Part shown: positions 13,467 through 24,615 of the stretch, in pieces
Numbering within the stretch: the first letter of the stretch is position 1
How the letters are laid out: each line of letters begins with the position of its first letter
DNA from: Marasmius tenuissimus
Lineage: Eukaryota > Basidiomycota > Agaricomycetes > Agaricales > Marasmiaceae
Length of the DNA: 64,000 nt
Assembly: GCA_029532415.1 (NCBI GenBank)
Contig: JAQOTA010000064.1
Coordinates: 186,001 to 250,000 of the forward strand
Direction of reading: 5' to 3'
The notes under the pieces: generated by a model
The model's database searches: none
Seen by the model: only the letters and a program-made list of their open reading frames with translations
What the model was told of the DNA's origin: nothing
Position numbers and translations under genes: made by a program

Positions 13467-13844
13467 TAGTGATGTGCGGGCTCGGGCTTGAGCCCTGGTG
13501 AGTTCAAGACGAGCCCGGGGCTTGAAAAGCCCAGCCCAGCCCTGGTGGAGGGCTTTGGGAGGCTTAGGGCTCAGACTCGACATTCTGTATACCCAAGCCC
13601 TCTCCCATTATCGACCGGCAAGAATCAAGATATACTTCATAATATATTCCAGTCCTCCAAGCATTGTTAGTCCCCGTATCAGCACAATACTATATGGTAA
13701 GTGATTTGTTTGGCTTTCACAGCCGAAATTGAGGTCACTACTTGCTGAATCCGGGCTAGTACCTGTTGTGGAAGACGTGTTGACTGCACCTCTCTGGACA
13801 AACATGCTTGGCGGACAATGGCGAGAATTGACCTCCGGCTTTAC
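13467..13844. mobile_element. Decayed hAT-like MITE (copy 1)
   Basis: Starts with TAGTGATGTGCGGGCTCGGG, the same terminus as the complete element at 63279. About 370 bases align with that copy, including a subterminal block rich in GGGCTTGAGCCC-type repeats and the stretch GAGGTCACTACT. The right terminus is missing: the sequence breaks off just after CCTCCGGCTT. TAGGCAT occurs immediately left (13460-13466) and right (13845-13851), possibly what remains of the target duplication. No coding capacity, so non-autonomous. Confidence 0.75.
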
Positions 13845-13851
13845 TAGGCAT

Positions 13852-14910
13852 AGCCTACAACAAACCATGAAAGGACAAGTCCGAGACCCAAGCGTAAGCA
13901 GCCTATAGATACTTAGTATCGGATAATCACTATCCATGTTATAACAACTCGACCAAGTTTGGAATGGATCCTTTGCGATTCGAAAGTAGAGCATACCAGA
14001 AATAACTCCTTATCCGCTCACGAGCCAATACTGACAGACTCAAAAGACTTCAGTCTACAAAAAATCACTGATGGTGAAACCTGAAGCATGAAGATCAATC
14101 AATTTGAAGTGACGCGATAGTGAGTCATGAGAAAGGTGCAGTAAAGCTGAGAAAACTAACGTTCGTCCGTAGACGAGGCTGGTCCCAATGTTTTCTAGTA
14201 CCTATCTGAGAGCCTGGAGCGGCGCTGGCGTCGGTAGTAATGTTTATCCTCTCTTTTCTGGCAACTACTAATATGTGCCGAAGGAGGAAGATTATTCAGG
14301 GGCACACGGAGGATACCCAATGAGTGTCGGATTGGTGGTTACAATTGGTACCGGGGATAATTGGAGGCGATCAGGTTGGGACCATTGAGTTTATATGTAG
14401 ATGAACATGGAGAAACTTATCCTGTTGTATGCGATAACCTTGATCCATCGACTTTCCGTTCGTTGATATGATCGTCACTGACTATACTCGGGAAGTGCCG
14501 CTTTCACCGGTGCTTCACCTTGCTTGTAAAGTTATACTTAGAAATCTATGAAGGGGAACAAGTTGGCGCGAGCTATGTCTGCCAAGCGACTCTGAGTCTC
14601 AAAGTCTCAGTGTCCGACCGAAAAGATCTAGGCTTCCCACAAGGGCCTCGCTACAACCTCGCAGACATGAGAGTAGATTTCAATATCGGATCGAGTCCAC
14701 TTTGTTGTGTTTCACTGGTCAGACCAGGTAGGCTCATTGCGAGAGATATTGCACTGGATGTTGTCTGTCTTCCTCAAAAGGCCGTCCAAGAGATGTATTG
14801 AACACCTTGAGATAGGATGATTAGGCTTGTTCTGTGCTTGCGGGGAACATGATAATGAAACGGCAAGTCGAAGGCGTCGAAGGAGAGGAAGGAATGCTGA
14901 ACGGCAATTA
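13852..14910. other. Intergenic region without recognisable gene
   Basis: About 1 kb of AT-balanced sequence with only small frames; no domain or repeat recognised. Confidence 0.4.
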
Positions 14911-15118
14911 CAGCTGTTTTCATAGTTCGAGGCTACCTCGGAATTTTCAAGGCTGATCAAGCTGTCCCACCCCACAGTGAGGTCACATAGCACGCCCACA
15001 GAGAACCATAGCACGGTCGCGTCGTCGACTGACGGGAAGTATAGAAATATGCGGAGTGGGGACGGATTGGGCAGCCTCGAAAATATTTGAGGGTGGCCTC
15101 GAGCTATGAAAACAGCTG
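14911..15118. mobile_element. TA-flanked inverted-repeat element (MITE)
   Basis: Inverted termini CAGCTGTTTTCATAG (left from 14911) and CTATGAAAACAGCTG (right to 15118) continue inward with TCGAGGC/GCCTCGA to about 29 bp. A TA dinucleotide stands directly outside both ends (14909-14910 and 15119-15120), as expected for a Tc1/mariner-like or related target duplication. The interior has no gene. Confidence 0.6.
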
Positions 15119-15212
15119 TAAAGGTGGGGAGATAAGATACAGAGATCCGTCGAATCATTTGTTTGGCTTTATGTACAATCTAGGATCCGACGGGTGCCCA
15201 AATTATCACAAA

Positions 15213-15786
15213 CACAGGCCGCAAGGCTGAATTTAACGAGCATAGAAGTAATCTGGGAAATTCCGTGTGAATTCAGTACATTTACGGCCTCTAAAAAAGA
15301 GCTGCTTTACGCCGGGGAATTTCCTCGTTAAGTACATACTTTCCCAAATGGGAAACTGAAGATTTCCTGTCCGAAAAAGTGGCTGGGAACTTCCCACATT
15401 CACGGAGGGAAACCTACTACTTTTACGCAAAAAAAAACTCATTACCCGAAGAACGGGCGATGAGAGGGCAGAGCTCATAATTGAGCTTGAAGTGTGTTCT
15501 GGCCTCTTATATGGGCTACTATGAGCTCTCCCCTCTCATCGCCCGTTCTTCGGGTAATGAGTTTTTTTTTGCGTAAAAGTAGTAGGTTTCCCTCCGTGAA
15601 TGTGGGAAGTTCCCAGCCACTTTTTCGGACAGGAAATCTTCAGTTTCCCATTTGGGAAAGTATGTACTTAACGAGGAAATTCCCCGGCGTAAAGCAGCTC
15701 TTTTTTAGAGGCCGTAAATGTACTGAATTCACACGGAATTTCCCAGATTACTTTTACGCTCGTTAAATTCAGCCTTGCGGCCTGTG
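15213..15786. mobile_element. Large near-perfect palindrome (foldback element)
   Basis: Left arm 15213-15479 and right arm 15520-15786 are 267-base reverse complements with about three mismatches; the loop is 40 bases. The termini are CACAGGCCGCAAGGC and GCCTTGCGGCCTGTG. The arms contain repeated GGGAA/TTCCC and TTTACG motifs. Identical 80-codon open frames on opposite strands are a by-product of the palindrome, not genes. No clear target duplication is visible in the flanks. It may be a foldback transposon or a MITE with very long terminal repeats; the superfamily is not determined. Confidence 0.8.
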
Positions 15787-17408
15787 AAACGAGGGACCTT
15801 GACAAGCAAGGTGACTTGCTCGCCGTATCAGGTACGTTATGCTGTACTTGTTTCAATCAAGTTCGTCAATTTTGATACTCAATAACAGCATTCTATGATC
15901 ATTCACGGACACCCTATATCGGAATCTGCGGTTGTGGGCTGGTAACGCGCTGTTACTGGTGCATCTTTCAGAGAGACGGGATGGATCTAGTGGTATCCCG
16001 GGCTCCACAGGGAGACTGTTTATTTCGGGGCCCTGTTTGGTCGGATCGGTGGGTAATCTGCTGGTTTGCTATACGTGTCTTCGTTGCTCCCAATTATGCT
16101 GAGAACGAGAACAATGTCGTTAGTTCAGGGTTACCAGCGGTGGCAAAACGGGGATATGTATCTAAGCATGAGCACTGAGCACTGAGCAATGGTGAGTATG
16201 CTGACTCTTACTCTTATCCTATTAGGCCGGAGCCCGAGTTACCGAGCTTTCGTCAAGGCCAAGGAGACGTAAATATACCAGGTAGCCGGAGACCCAAGAG
16301 CCCCGAGGATATCTAGGGGAAACAGTCGAAACCATGCGCGTATGTCATACACTCGTGAGCTATGTTGAAGTTCTGAGGCAGGTGAGAAATTCTGTCTGTT
16401 CAAGCGATTTAGGCTCAGTCTCTTCCCGCTACTCACGGATTATGACTTTAGGTCACTGACGAGGACTTCTGAGGTCCCACCTCCATTGCTTTCCGGGTAT
16501 GCCGAGTATCACTGTTCACCGATGCAAGTTTCAGAGATGGTAAACCGGTCTCTCATTATAGCACTTTTCTATCGGGTTCTCTGTCCATGGAAAACACTTC
16601 TCATTCCCGACACGAAGATCAATCCCGTCTGATGCTCAACATTCGGTGCAAGATGTCCATCAAGCTGCATTAAATCCCCACATTTCAACATTCCATATGC
16701 AGCATGCTACAGTTGAAATGTTAGATCTCCGTTTCGAAGCACCCTTCATGGAGGTCTCCTTCGCTCGCAATGACCGGAGATATCCTGAAAGCAAGGTTAT
16801 CTCTCTCTCCCAGGTTTCTCAATCTGACAGTTTCTCGGCGTAACCTTCGCCATAGTGCACCCGGACATCAACGTTCGACTTCTCCATCCATCTGAGGGAG
16901 CACGATTTAGAAACCTTGTACCCAATGACGCCGCGCCATTAGCCCTCCTTTCAATCTCCGTTTCCAATGATAGGCAGGCACTAGAGCTCGCGAGTCGTGT
17001 GTAACATCTTTATTCTCACTGAAGCGGGAGGGCATCAAGCTCGAAGCTTACTTCCTTGAACGATCTCACGCCGCACCTCCTGCTCGTGAGTCGTACTCTG
17101 AAGCCAGGACTATCCCCACGCATTGAACCAGTTGTCGCAATCTTGAAATTCCATCAAACCATGTCCATATTCACTCCTCCAAACTTTCCCACCCAGCGAA
17201 CGTAAGTCAAAGCAACGCGCCAATCTTTCCTGAGACGGGTGATTCTTATCAGAACAGCCGTAACCTTATTTATTAAATCCCCGAAGTTCTATACTATGGA
17301 AGCTATTGGGCTGTAGCATAGTATTCCCTATATATACCCTTTACTGACGAACTCAACGTTGCCCCACATACACGCTCAGACGACCTGCCTGTATGATCTC
17401 TACGCCCT
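15787..17408. other. Intergenic region upstream of the DUF6533-type gene
   Basis: 1.6 kb without a supported gene. A short direct repeat GAGCACT occurs twice near 16168-16182. A possible TATA-like string (TATATATA) lies near 17329-17337, about 75 bases before the next start codon. Confidence 0.4.
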
Positions 17409-18696
17409 ATGACGCAGTCGACGGAGGATCTCATATACCTCCAGAGTGCTCGTTATATTATTGTTAGTGCTCTGACGGTGAGCATCAACTTCGCGGGGCC
17501 GTGTACTCTTGAACACCCTTATTAACATTCAACGGGCTGGCTATAGGCATTCGTTTGGGATGTATCACTGAACTTGGGTCACGACTATCGACTACTTCTC
17601 AGTGGGAAGACTAGAATCGGATGGCCTACGATTGTGTACATCACCACCCGGTGAGTAGTTGGTGGTGATTGAAATCCACTCTTTTTACTCATTTAGGTCC
17701 GCCCAGAATCGCAACCTTTGGAGGACTTCTTATGAGTTGCGCACTCTTTCGTGAGTCGGGATATGCATATTATAATTACTGCTTTCTGTCGATGCTAAGA
17801 CAAAACCACCTAGTCGCCCAGTCCTCCCACTGTAATTTGATCCTCAAGATTCTCCTCGGTGGATTCCCTGTCTTCGTAGCGTCCGAAACACTCCTCCTCT
17901 TCTTCCGTCTCCGAGCGGTATATCTCCCAGACCGTGCCGTCGTCACATGGTTCTTCATTTCCCTCTTCGTGGTATCAGCGTGTTCAATAGCGATCCCGTT
18001 CGCTGCGTCCAGTGGTAACATTCCCGGAACGGAGTACTGTATGATCGTAACGATGAACATCCCACTGGCGATTGCATTGTTGTTGATTCCACTGGTGAAC
18101 CACGTCGCAGTGTTTTTCGCGATTTCATATCAATTACTTGGGACGAGCAGATTCGAGAGGGTGGGAACGGGCAGGGTCAGGATCCGGAAGTTTTGGATTC
18201 TTGGACGACACCTCCCGATTCTATCAAGAACCTTGATCCAAGATGGGCAGATATATATCCTGTGAGTACACTCAAGAATCCTCACACATATACCATGCTC
18301 ACCCTTTCCCTCCTATGTGGGATATCACGCGCTCACAGAACCTTCATTGTAACGACCCTCATCACGGTCATTACAATGTCCATCGAATCTCTCCCAGACG
18401 TCTTTCATTTCATCCTCATTGCACCCCATCTCGTTATTGAGAATTGCATGAACGGATACCTCTTTCGGCATGTCCGAGAAGCGGCGGAGAGGAGTAGCAG
18501 AGGCGACAATAGTATCGACCCCTCCTCGCTATTCCAGTTCACGAGTGATTTCCCCTCGGCAGGTGATGATGGATTGGAGGGCGAGGTTGGGAGGTCGGAA
18601 GGGTTTGCTGGGACCAACATTTGGACGCCAGCTCCAGTGGCTGCACATCAATTGTCGACATCATCGGGATCCGAGAGGGAGCATAGCCGGACTTGA
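17409..18696 (+). CDS. DUF6533-type integral membrane protein
   Basis: Five exons (17409-17477, 17547-17650, 17707-17750, 17814-18261, 18339-18696) join in frame with GT-AG introns to 340 residues. The N-terminal part (RYIIVSALTAFVWDVSLNL, then GWPTIVYITTRIA) is the DUF6533 signature region. It is followed by hydrophobic segments including ILLGGFPVFVASETLLLFFR, AVVTWFFISLFVVSACSIAI and MNIPLAIALLLIPLV, then a last helix ending in PHLVIENCMNGYLFR, the usual family end before a cytosolic tail. The tail is Ser/Asp-rich and carries no known motif. The start was chosen because the upstream ATG at 17393 runs into a stop. Such proteins are numerous in Agaricomycetes and uncharacterised. No partner gene is adjacent. 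Confidence 0.8.
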
Positions 18697-19895
18697 ATCT
18701 ACGACAGCAGCAACTTACGTAGATATATCACCGAATTGGACATCACTGAAAAAGTCTTCAATATCGTCAATCAAAGAAGCAGTATTGCATCGAAAAAGGG
18801 TAGAGATGTTCCGTAATAACAAAAGATGACGGGTGACCCATCACTTATCTGAAGCATACAACAAATAGAAAATACTTCGCAAAAGTGGGCAAAGAACACT
18901 CGAGGCCAAGACGTACAAAGACATCTTAATAACACTGGAGGGGATCATAGTTCGATAGAATTTCCCACTTACTATGAAAGTTTCGCAAGAGGCCCCTCCA
19001 TGTTAGCGAACTAGCGAAGCGTCAGAGCCATTGGCGGGTACTACTCAGGTTGAAGAGGGATCCGACCATGCGACTCCGAGAATCCGCTGATGGTATGGAA
19101 CGATGACTCACAGATCCTTCGGGTAGGCGAGTACTTCCTTCCGTCTCTTCAGCGAGATCCCCAACCGATCGAACTCCCCAGGTTACAGGGATGACTAACA
19201 TTGAACGAATGGAGGTTTGTCTGCTTGTCGACCTTTGACGTATACACACATCCGAAGTTATCCCTTCTCCAAATTCGGTCATTCCTTTTCTTCCGAGACC
19301 GGCGGTGTGGGATGTTTATCCTAGGAGGTATTCTCTCCCTTGCGGGTTTCAATCGTATGCTTAAAGCCTACTCAAAGCTTAAAGCTCAAAGCGTCGACGG
19401 AATGACCCATAGCGGTTGAAGGTGACATCACAACATCTCCTCTGATACCAACAGCGGGCCATTACTATGCAAGCCGCCCCCCCCTTCTCCAAGATGATCA
19501 CACAGGACAATGGAGTAGATCACTTTCACACAGGCCGTCGTTTGAATGGATGATCCAAGTACGTACGAATACAGCGTAAGACTAAAGGACGAGTAGGGGA
19601 TAGATGCATACGACTATGATGCTGTGTATCGGAGAGGTCGACCAACATCAGTGCTAATAGTAACTAACGATCCAAATGTTCCTACTTCTATCATTCCTTC
19701 GCACTAGCAGCTCATCCGAAAGGGAGCCTAGCTGATGCACCTCAAACCATAGCACAGGAAGTACGTGACCAGAATCAGGTGGTAGAGAGGCGATAAGTGT
19801 GAAATAACATCACCCGTCGTCTTTAAACGGCTGAGGAACACGACGTGATCGGTGTGATGTACACTGCCCTATCAATACAGCAAATACAAGAGCTG
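18697..19895. other. Intergenic region without recognisable gene
   Basis: 1.2 kb; only short frames on both strands, none with family resemblance or a convincing exon chain. Confidence 0.4.
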
Positions 19896-20335
19896 TTAGT
19901 TTGGATGGGCGTTAGGAGAATCGAGGATACCGAGTTCCTGGCTCGTTTGAACTCGAGCCTGGACAGTTATAGAAAGGTGGCGGCGATCAGGATGCAACGC
20001 CAGCGTTGATGGGGTAGAAGGCGAATAGCAGCACTTTTTCATCCTCTCACCTCCCTGAACCATATCTGCATCGAGACCCTGTCCGAAACCAGCTGCCTCA
20101 AGCGAACCATCGCAAATGTGGGCATCTTCACCTTCATTGTTTCGGCCTGATGAACGAGACGTGCTGCAATGGTCTGGGGAAGGATATGATCTAGCGGGGC
20201 TTCTGGAGGCACGCGTAGACTGGGGCGGGCCTGTTGTGCTCCACGACGCGAGCAACCAATGTAGGGGATGCCCGGAAGCTTAAAGAGGAAGCACTGATGA
20301 ACGAGCGGATACGGAGAAAGTAGGCCGAATGGCAT
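19896..20335 (-). pseudogene. Unknown gene, left duplicate, probably decayed
   Basis: An ATG at 20333-20335 opens MPFGLLSPYPLVHQ, which matches MSFILLFPYSLVHQ at the same place in the right duplicate (25138). A second conserved stretch reads HILPQTIAARLVHQAET here and HILPQNVAARPVHIAET there, so the frame was probably coding in the ancestor. Further on, this copy contains in-frame stops where the right copy stays open (INAGVAS-stop versus INVALRFD). The N-terminus is hydrophobic, so the product may have been secreted. I do not recognise the family. Confidence 0.3.
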
Positions 20336-20840
20336 AATGGAACGATTCCACCCGCCCACGAGTTTTCGAGTTCGTGAATTGACGAGAATTGCTAGGAAAG
20401 GCTGGGGAGAGGTGCATGGGTTTCTGGGAGGAGTGAACGTCCAGCATTGTAGGCTACCGTAGTTGTTGTCACCGAGTTAAATGGATACCTGTGAGACTAG
20501 ATGGTTCAAGGCTTGAGTTTAAGGCAAGAGCTGGCAACACGTACGGTTATCTCCCTCATCCTGACCATCGCGCATCACCTATCCAGTCTTCAACTTCGAA
20601 CATTTTCGTGGTATTCCAAAAGGGCACGCTCGTGGGATGAATGCGGGTGCGATCGAGGTTTTGGGGCCGTCAGCTTCGCCGTAAGATTTACATGGCACTA
20701 CGGCAAAAAGTCAGAGATTGCGAATGAAAATATAACAGAAATCACGGTACTTTCGTGTCATAACAGGAAATATTCAGTATCGTTGCTAGTAAGGCGGCTA
20801 GCAGGACTGCCGTCAAGGAACATCCGCCTTCTGGTGCACC

Positions 20841-20852
20841 TTGACGCGTCAA
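20841..20852. promoter_or_regulatory. Conserved palindrome TTGACGCGTCAA (left copy)
   Basis: A perfect 12-base palindrome with an ACGCGT core, followed by AAGTCGATGCGATT. It is retained unchanged at 25641-25652 although the surrounding sequence has diverged. ACGCGT is the MluI cell-cycle box of yeasts; a role here is inference. Confidence 0.4.
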
Positions 20853-21232
20853 AGTCGATGCGATTTACCTCTATTCTTCATCCTTGGAATGGGCAGCCGC
20901 TTACTAGTTTGGATAGATATTGAGCGCAAAATCGCCAAGTAATAGCAGTGTATCACTCTACCTTGTACAGCTTCCCGATACCAACTACTAAAGCTAGAGA
21001 AAATGTCAAAGACCATTGCAGATAATAGATATCGGGGGGTCGCAACAAACCTCTTTATCGCAGATGCAGCCGATAGCTGACTCCCTTTTAGAACGGTTGT
21101 AGCAAAAAGATCTAAAGTTGAAGCAGGTTTGTGAGCGGAGAATCGATGAGTAGCACGGAGAGCGGTACTTTCGCATCATGAAGAAGAGTCATCGCGGTCA
21201 AGGAAAAAGTGTGATGTTGAGGATGGTTGCTT

Positions 21233-21246
21233 GTCACAACTGTGAC
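21233..21246. promoter_or_regulatory. Conserved inverted repeat GTCACA-N2-TGTGAC (left copy)
   Basis: A dyad with a 2-base spacer, 417-430 bases before the DUF2945 start. The identical dyad lies at 26059-26072 in the right unit, at nearly the same distance (420-433). It suggests a dimeric binding site. Confidence 0.4.
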
Positions 21247-21572
21247 CGTGATCTCCACGTTTCGGCAGTTGCCGCACAGATCGAGAGCCTCTCGATCTTA
21301 TCACTGGCCTCTTCGAAGTTTGTTCTTTATTTATTTTCCTTGTACACGTATTTGTCGGGCTCACTCACATCCTTTGCGAGTGGCAGGAGAGCTACTGAGG
21401 ACAAAGGGTCCATTTCATTTGGCATTTGATCGTGCTTCCTATACGCCGCTCGCGCACGGACATACAATCAATTCACGATGCAGCGCCAGAATGATCAGAA
21501 TATTGCGTACCGCTCAGCTCGCTGACGCACGGCCTTCATCATGCATCACGAAACATCTCAGGCCTTGGGCGG

Positions 21573-21580
21573 TATAAAAA
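21573..21580 (+). promoter_or_regulatory. TATA box of DUF2945 gene 1
   Basis: TATAAAAA, 83-90 bases before the start codon; the same box is present in the right duplicate. Confidence 0.6.
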
Positions 21581-21662
21581 GACGGCCCCTGAACTCGAAG
21601 AACGACATCAACCACCAAACTCAGATTTACATCAACTCACTTCTCTTTCAAACGCAGTTACA

Positions 21663-22074
21663 ATGTCCTCTTACAAAGTCAGCTTCTTGCCTCCATTCTC
21701 TACCATACAGAACAAAACTCATCTTCGTTTCTACAGGTCGGAGACCGCGTCGAATACCAAGCCATCGGCGGTGGCAACGTTGAGAACTCCACCACCACGG
21801 GTGTTATCGTCGACATTATCGAGGAGAAGAAGCCCGCCGGTGAGACTGGGGTTACAGTCAACGTATGTCCTTTGTCCTATCCTCTTTGGTGCGATATGTA
21901 GTTAACGACCGACCCTCTAGGCTTCTGAAGACGAGCCTCGTTATTTGATTCGCAACGATAACGTATGTTTCCGCTGTTTGATCTCGCATTCATTACGACT
22001 CATCCCTGTCATAGACCCAAAAAGAAACCCCATACAAAGCTGACAACCTCGTCAAAGTTATCGACAAGGAGTAA
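21663..22074 (+). CDS. Hva1/TUDOR-like small protein (DUF2945), copy 1
   Basis: Four exons (first only five codons, MSSYK) separated by three short introns give 80 residues ending in VIDKE. The core VGDRVEYQAIGGG, the phrase TGVIVDIIEE, and NASEDEPRYLIRNDNTQKET followed by PYKADNLVKV match the small DUF2945 family, related to the TUDOR domain of hypervirulence-associated protein 1. These are compact beta-barrel proteins in fungi and bacteria with no defined enzymatic role. The start is set by ATG at 21663, 83-90 bases downstream of a TATA box. The protein is identical to that of 26492-26905; nine silent differences separate the coding sequences. Probably cytosolic or nuclear; no signal peptide. 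Confidence 0.9.
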
Positions 22075-22425
22075 ACATGCGGGAAGACAGATTATTTCTT
22101 GGAATCCTCGGGCATCACAATGTATTTTTATCGTCTTTTGACGTATCAGTACAAATACTTTACATCAGTTGAATATCCAAACCAGTATCAATGACCCTTG
22201 ACCACTTCGATATTCAACTGTTGGATCTTGCAGATCACGATTCATAAGAGAGCTTTGTTTCCCACAAAGGAAGTGCGAGTCTCGCACCTGTGGCTCAAGT
22301 CTGAAGGTTTGAACCCCACCTGTCGGGGGTTTTGCTGCTTGCCGGAACGATGTAATCCAGGGCGATAGCATTTTTGAACGACTATTAATTAATATTCGGG
22401 GTGATACTGGTTTATACGCTGATTG
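22075..22425. other. Convergent intergenic spacer
   Basis: About 350 bases between the 3' ends of the DUF2945 gene and the membrane-protein gene. A GGTTCAAACC string near 22300 (minus strand) recalls a tRNA B box, but no cloverleaf forms. Confidence 0.4.
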
Positions 22426-23614
22426 CTACTCTGTATAACCAGGCAGCGTCTCATCTATACCTCTGGTATCATAGACAATCTGGCGTAATTCGGCAAGACC
22501 ACGAGTCACCATTTCGAGTCTCGAGTTGAAATCCGGGCCAATCTGGCTTTCGGGTGACCCACGGCGACTCTGAACCACTATCATCGAAGAGCGCTGCACT
22601 TCGGCTTTGTCCGGGTCCGACGAGGAGCCTTTCCGCCCATGTTTTTCTGGAACATCGGGATTATGAAGTGAGTAGAGCTATACCGACCCAATCTCTTCAG
22701 CCGGGTCATGTGAGGAGACCTCGTTGGATCTATCTATCGTACGCCTATGCCGTCTCCAGTACCATAGGCCAAAGGTTAAGAAAAGAGTGCTCAAGATGCT
22801 GGCTATCACTGCTCCGGCTATGGTTCCTGGCTTGAAAGAGCGCTAACGATAGATTCTCAGAGTGGACTTGAGTAAAAGCGACGGACGGGGGCTCACGGGA
22901 TTCGGATTGGGCGCTGTGCTATTAGTAGAGGTTGTGGATGTCTGGACAGTGCTAGAGGGGGCTTGAAGAGTACTCCCAGTTGAGGACGTCACCCCCGGTG
23001 GAGGGGAAGTACTCGTTTCTTGAGAGGCGACGGTCACAAGAGGTGAGTGAAGATATACTTTAGGGTTTGCGAACCTGAGATTGAAATCGACCTTCTATCT
23101 TCAAGTACGCTTCGGCCACAAAGAAAATTACGCACGGCTGAAAATCCCCGTCGCATATAGACACCCCAAAATCCCATGTTTGCTCCTTCAGATCGTACGC
23201 AGCCACAATTTGGAGAGGCTTCCTCAAGGCTCGGGGTGAATGACATGCTACAATCTACGCAGTGAACGGAGACTCACCCTCCGTCCATGAATTTCAAGAC
23301 CACGGCACCGATTGTTTCTGTATCTTTCACCATTGTCTTACTGAGCAGGGTGTTCTCTAACTCAAGGAAAGGGATGGGCGTCTGAAGAATAGCGAAGTTC
23401 GTCACATCCCCCTTTTCACGCATCCAAGTGGCTGTCACTTCGTGCGCAGCCACTACACGCGAGGGTAGCCCTACGAGAGTGAAATTGGCAGAGCAGTGTT
23501 CAAGAAGAAAACATGTGCTGAGTGTGAGAAATGAAATGTTTGTGCATGCATGAGGAATGCCCGGCCTTCGTGGAAACAATCAACTCACTAAAGTACCAGA
23601 ACATAGATTTTCAT
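22426..23614 (-). CDS. Single-pass membrane protein with Ser/Thr-rich stalk
   Basis: ATG at 23612-23614 (MKIYVLVL) is joined by a 71-base intron (23518-23588) to TCFLLEHCSANFTLVG, giving a clean signal peptide. The extracellular domain (VVAAHEVTATWMREKGDVTN, then VYMRRGFSAGFANPK) resembles the beta-sandwich domain common at the N-terminus of Agaricomycete anchored proteins. A Ser/Thr/Pro stalk (TSTSPPPG, then STLQAPSSTVQTSTTSTNST) leads to one transmembrane helix (GTIAGAVIASILSTLFLTF) and a basic stop-transfer (YWRRHRR). Introns at 23248-23277, 23075-23135 and 22843-22896 are canonical or nearly so. A TAG occurs in frame at 22678-22680, but the same frame then stays open to a typical tail (LPGYTE) ending at 22426. 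A further small intron probably removes the stop; otherwise the protein ends at 22678. Likely a surface protein; function unknown. Confidence 0.65.
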
Positions 23615-24615
23615 TTCGGATGCCGCCTCCGCAGGGTGATAATGGAAATATCGCAAGAAATTGTAGACTTGAAATCGGAGAATAGGTAACGACGGAGGAG
23701 GAGGACGGTAGTACACGGTAGGGACTAAGTCCCGACAGAAGTGAGACAAGCCTTATATGACACCAAATCAGCCTCATGCTAGTTTCATCAACCATCAACA
23801 CCAACGCTCGTCTGGGAGACCCAGATCGCATGATCATGGACATTGCCACTTCCCAGTCAGGCATAGAGTATGGGGTCGAGCTCGGATTATGCAGGTTCAA
23901 ACTCACCTGCCTGGTGGTCGAAATTGGCTAATGGTTTTCCGGTGGAGTTCGCCATCAGCGTCAACTTTGGACTGCATGTCAATATACAGTATCCTTGATA
24001 AATATCATTGATCGAACTCAACTCTGTCCGTTACTATTGATCGACGTCAGCCCACCAACGGGAAAACGGTACTGAGTGTCAAGACCATGTTACGCAGATC
24101 GTCTTTCAGGATCAAAGGGGCGATCTATGCGACAGATGAATACTTACTTCAGGGATAATCAGAAAGGGTCGTCAACGTGAGCTCTACGGGATACATATGT
24201 AGCCTGTGCCTCTGGGCTCTTCCTACTCCGTATTCAATCATTTGAGGCCGACGATCCAACCGCTGGCATCATTCTCAATCAGATCGTGTATGGCACGCTA
24301 CAATCAGCACTGGTGCCAATGGTAACCAACAACCCTCCCGTCAGCTAAACGGCGGTACAACTGAGTGATTAAACCGGTGCATACACAAGAAACCATATGG
24401 TAGCAAAGACGTACCCGGAATCGGGTAGTAGAGATATGTTATATGAGATGGGGTAGTATGAGTCGTCCACAAACGGCTGTCCAGCCAATATAACCATGAG
24501 ACAAAAGAGCACGGGGTACAATGTAGAACGTGAAGGGGACGTCGTTGCGTGACTTCCAAGCGACTGGGACTCTGCTCCAGTAGAGAAAATAGGGATAGGA
24601 GTTGCAAGGTCGAAT
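23615..24615. other. Intergenic region without recognisable gene
   Basis: 1 kb upstream of the membrane-protein gene; no supported coding exon. Confidence 0.4.

Larger units (their letters stand above)
20360..21570. other. Divergent promoter region of the left duplicate
   Basis: About 1.2 kb between the divergent starts at 20335 and 21663. It has no gene, but several short blocks are conserved with 25200-26400, including two palindromes annotated separately. Confidence 0.5.
19930..22140. repeat. Segmental duplication, left unit
   Basis: Aligns collinearly with 24620-26960 at an offset of about 4.76-4.83 kb. Shared landmarks include GACGTGCTGCAA, AAGGCAAGAG, TTGACGCGTCAA, GTCACAACTGTGAC, the TATA box and the whole DUF2945 gene. 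Identity is highest in the coding exons and proximal promoter and lower toward the left edge. The 2.5 kb between the units is not duplicated. Confidence 0.85.

Noticed and set aside
15233..15766. Two identical 80-residue open frames on opposite strands
   Set aside because: They are mirror images produced by the palindrome; no start context, intron or homology supports a gene.
22200..22340. Possible tRNA (GGTTCAAACC B-box-like string and a GTGCGA/TCGCAC hairpin)
   Set aside because: No A box at the right distance, and no acceptor or anticodon stem can be formed.
23580..23906. 108-codon minus-strand frame upstream of the stalk protein
   Set aside because: Not needed once the ATG at 23614 and the 71-base first intron are recognised; no domain in the rest.
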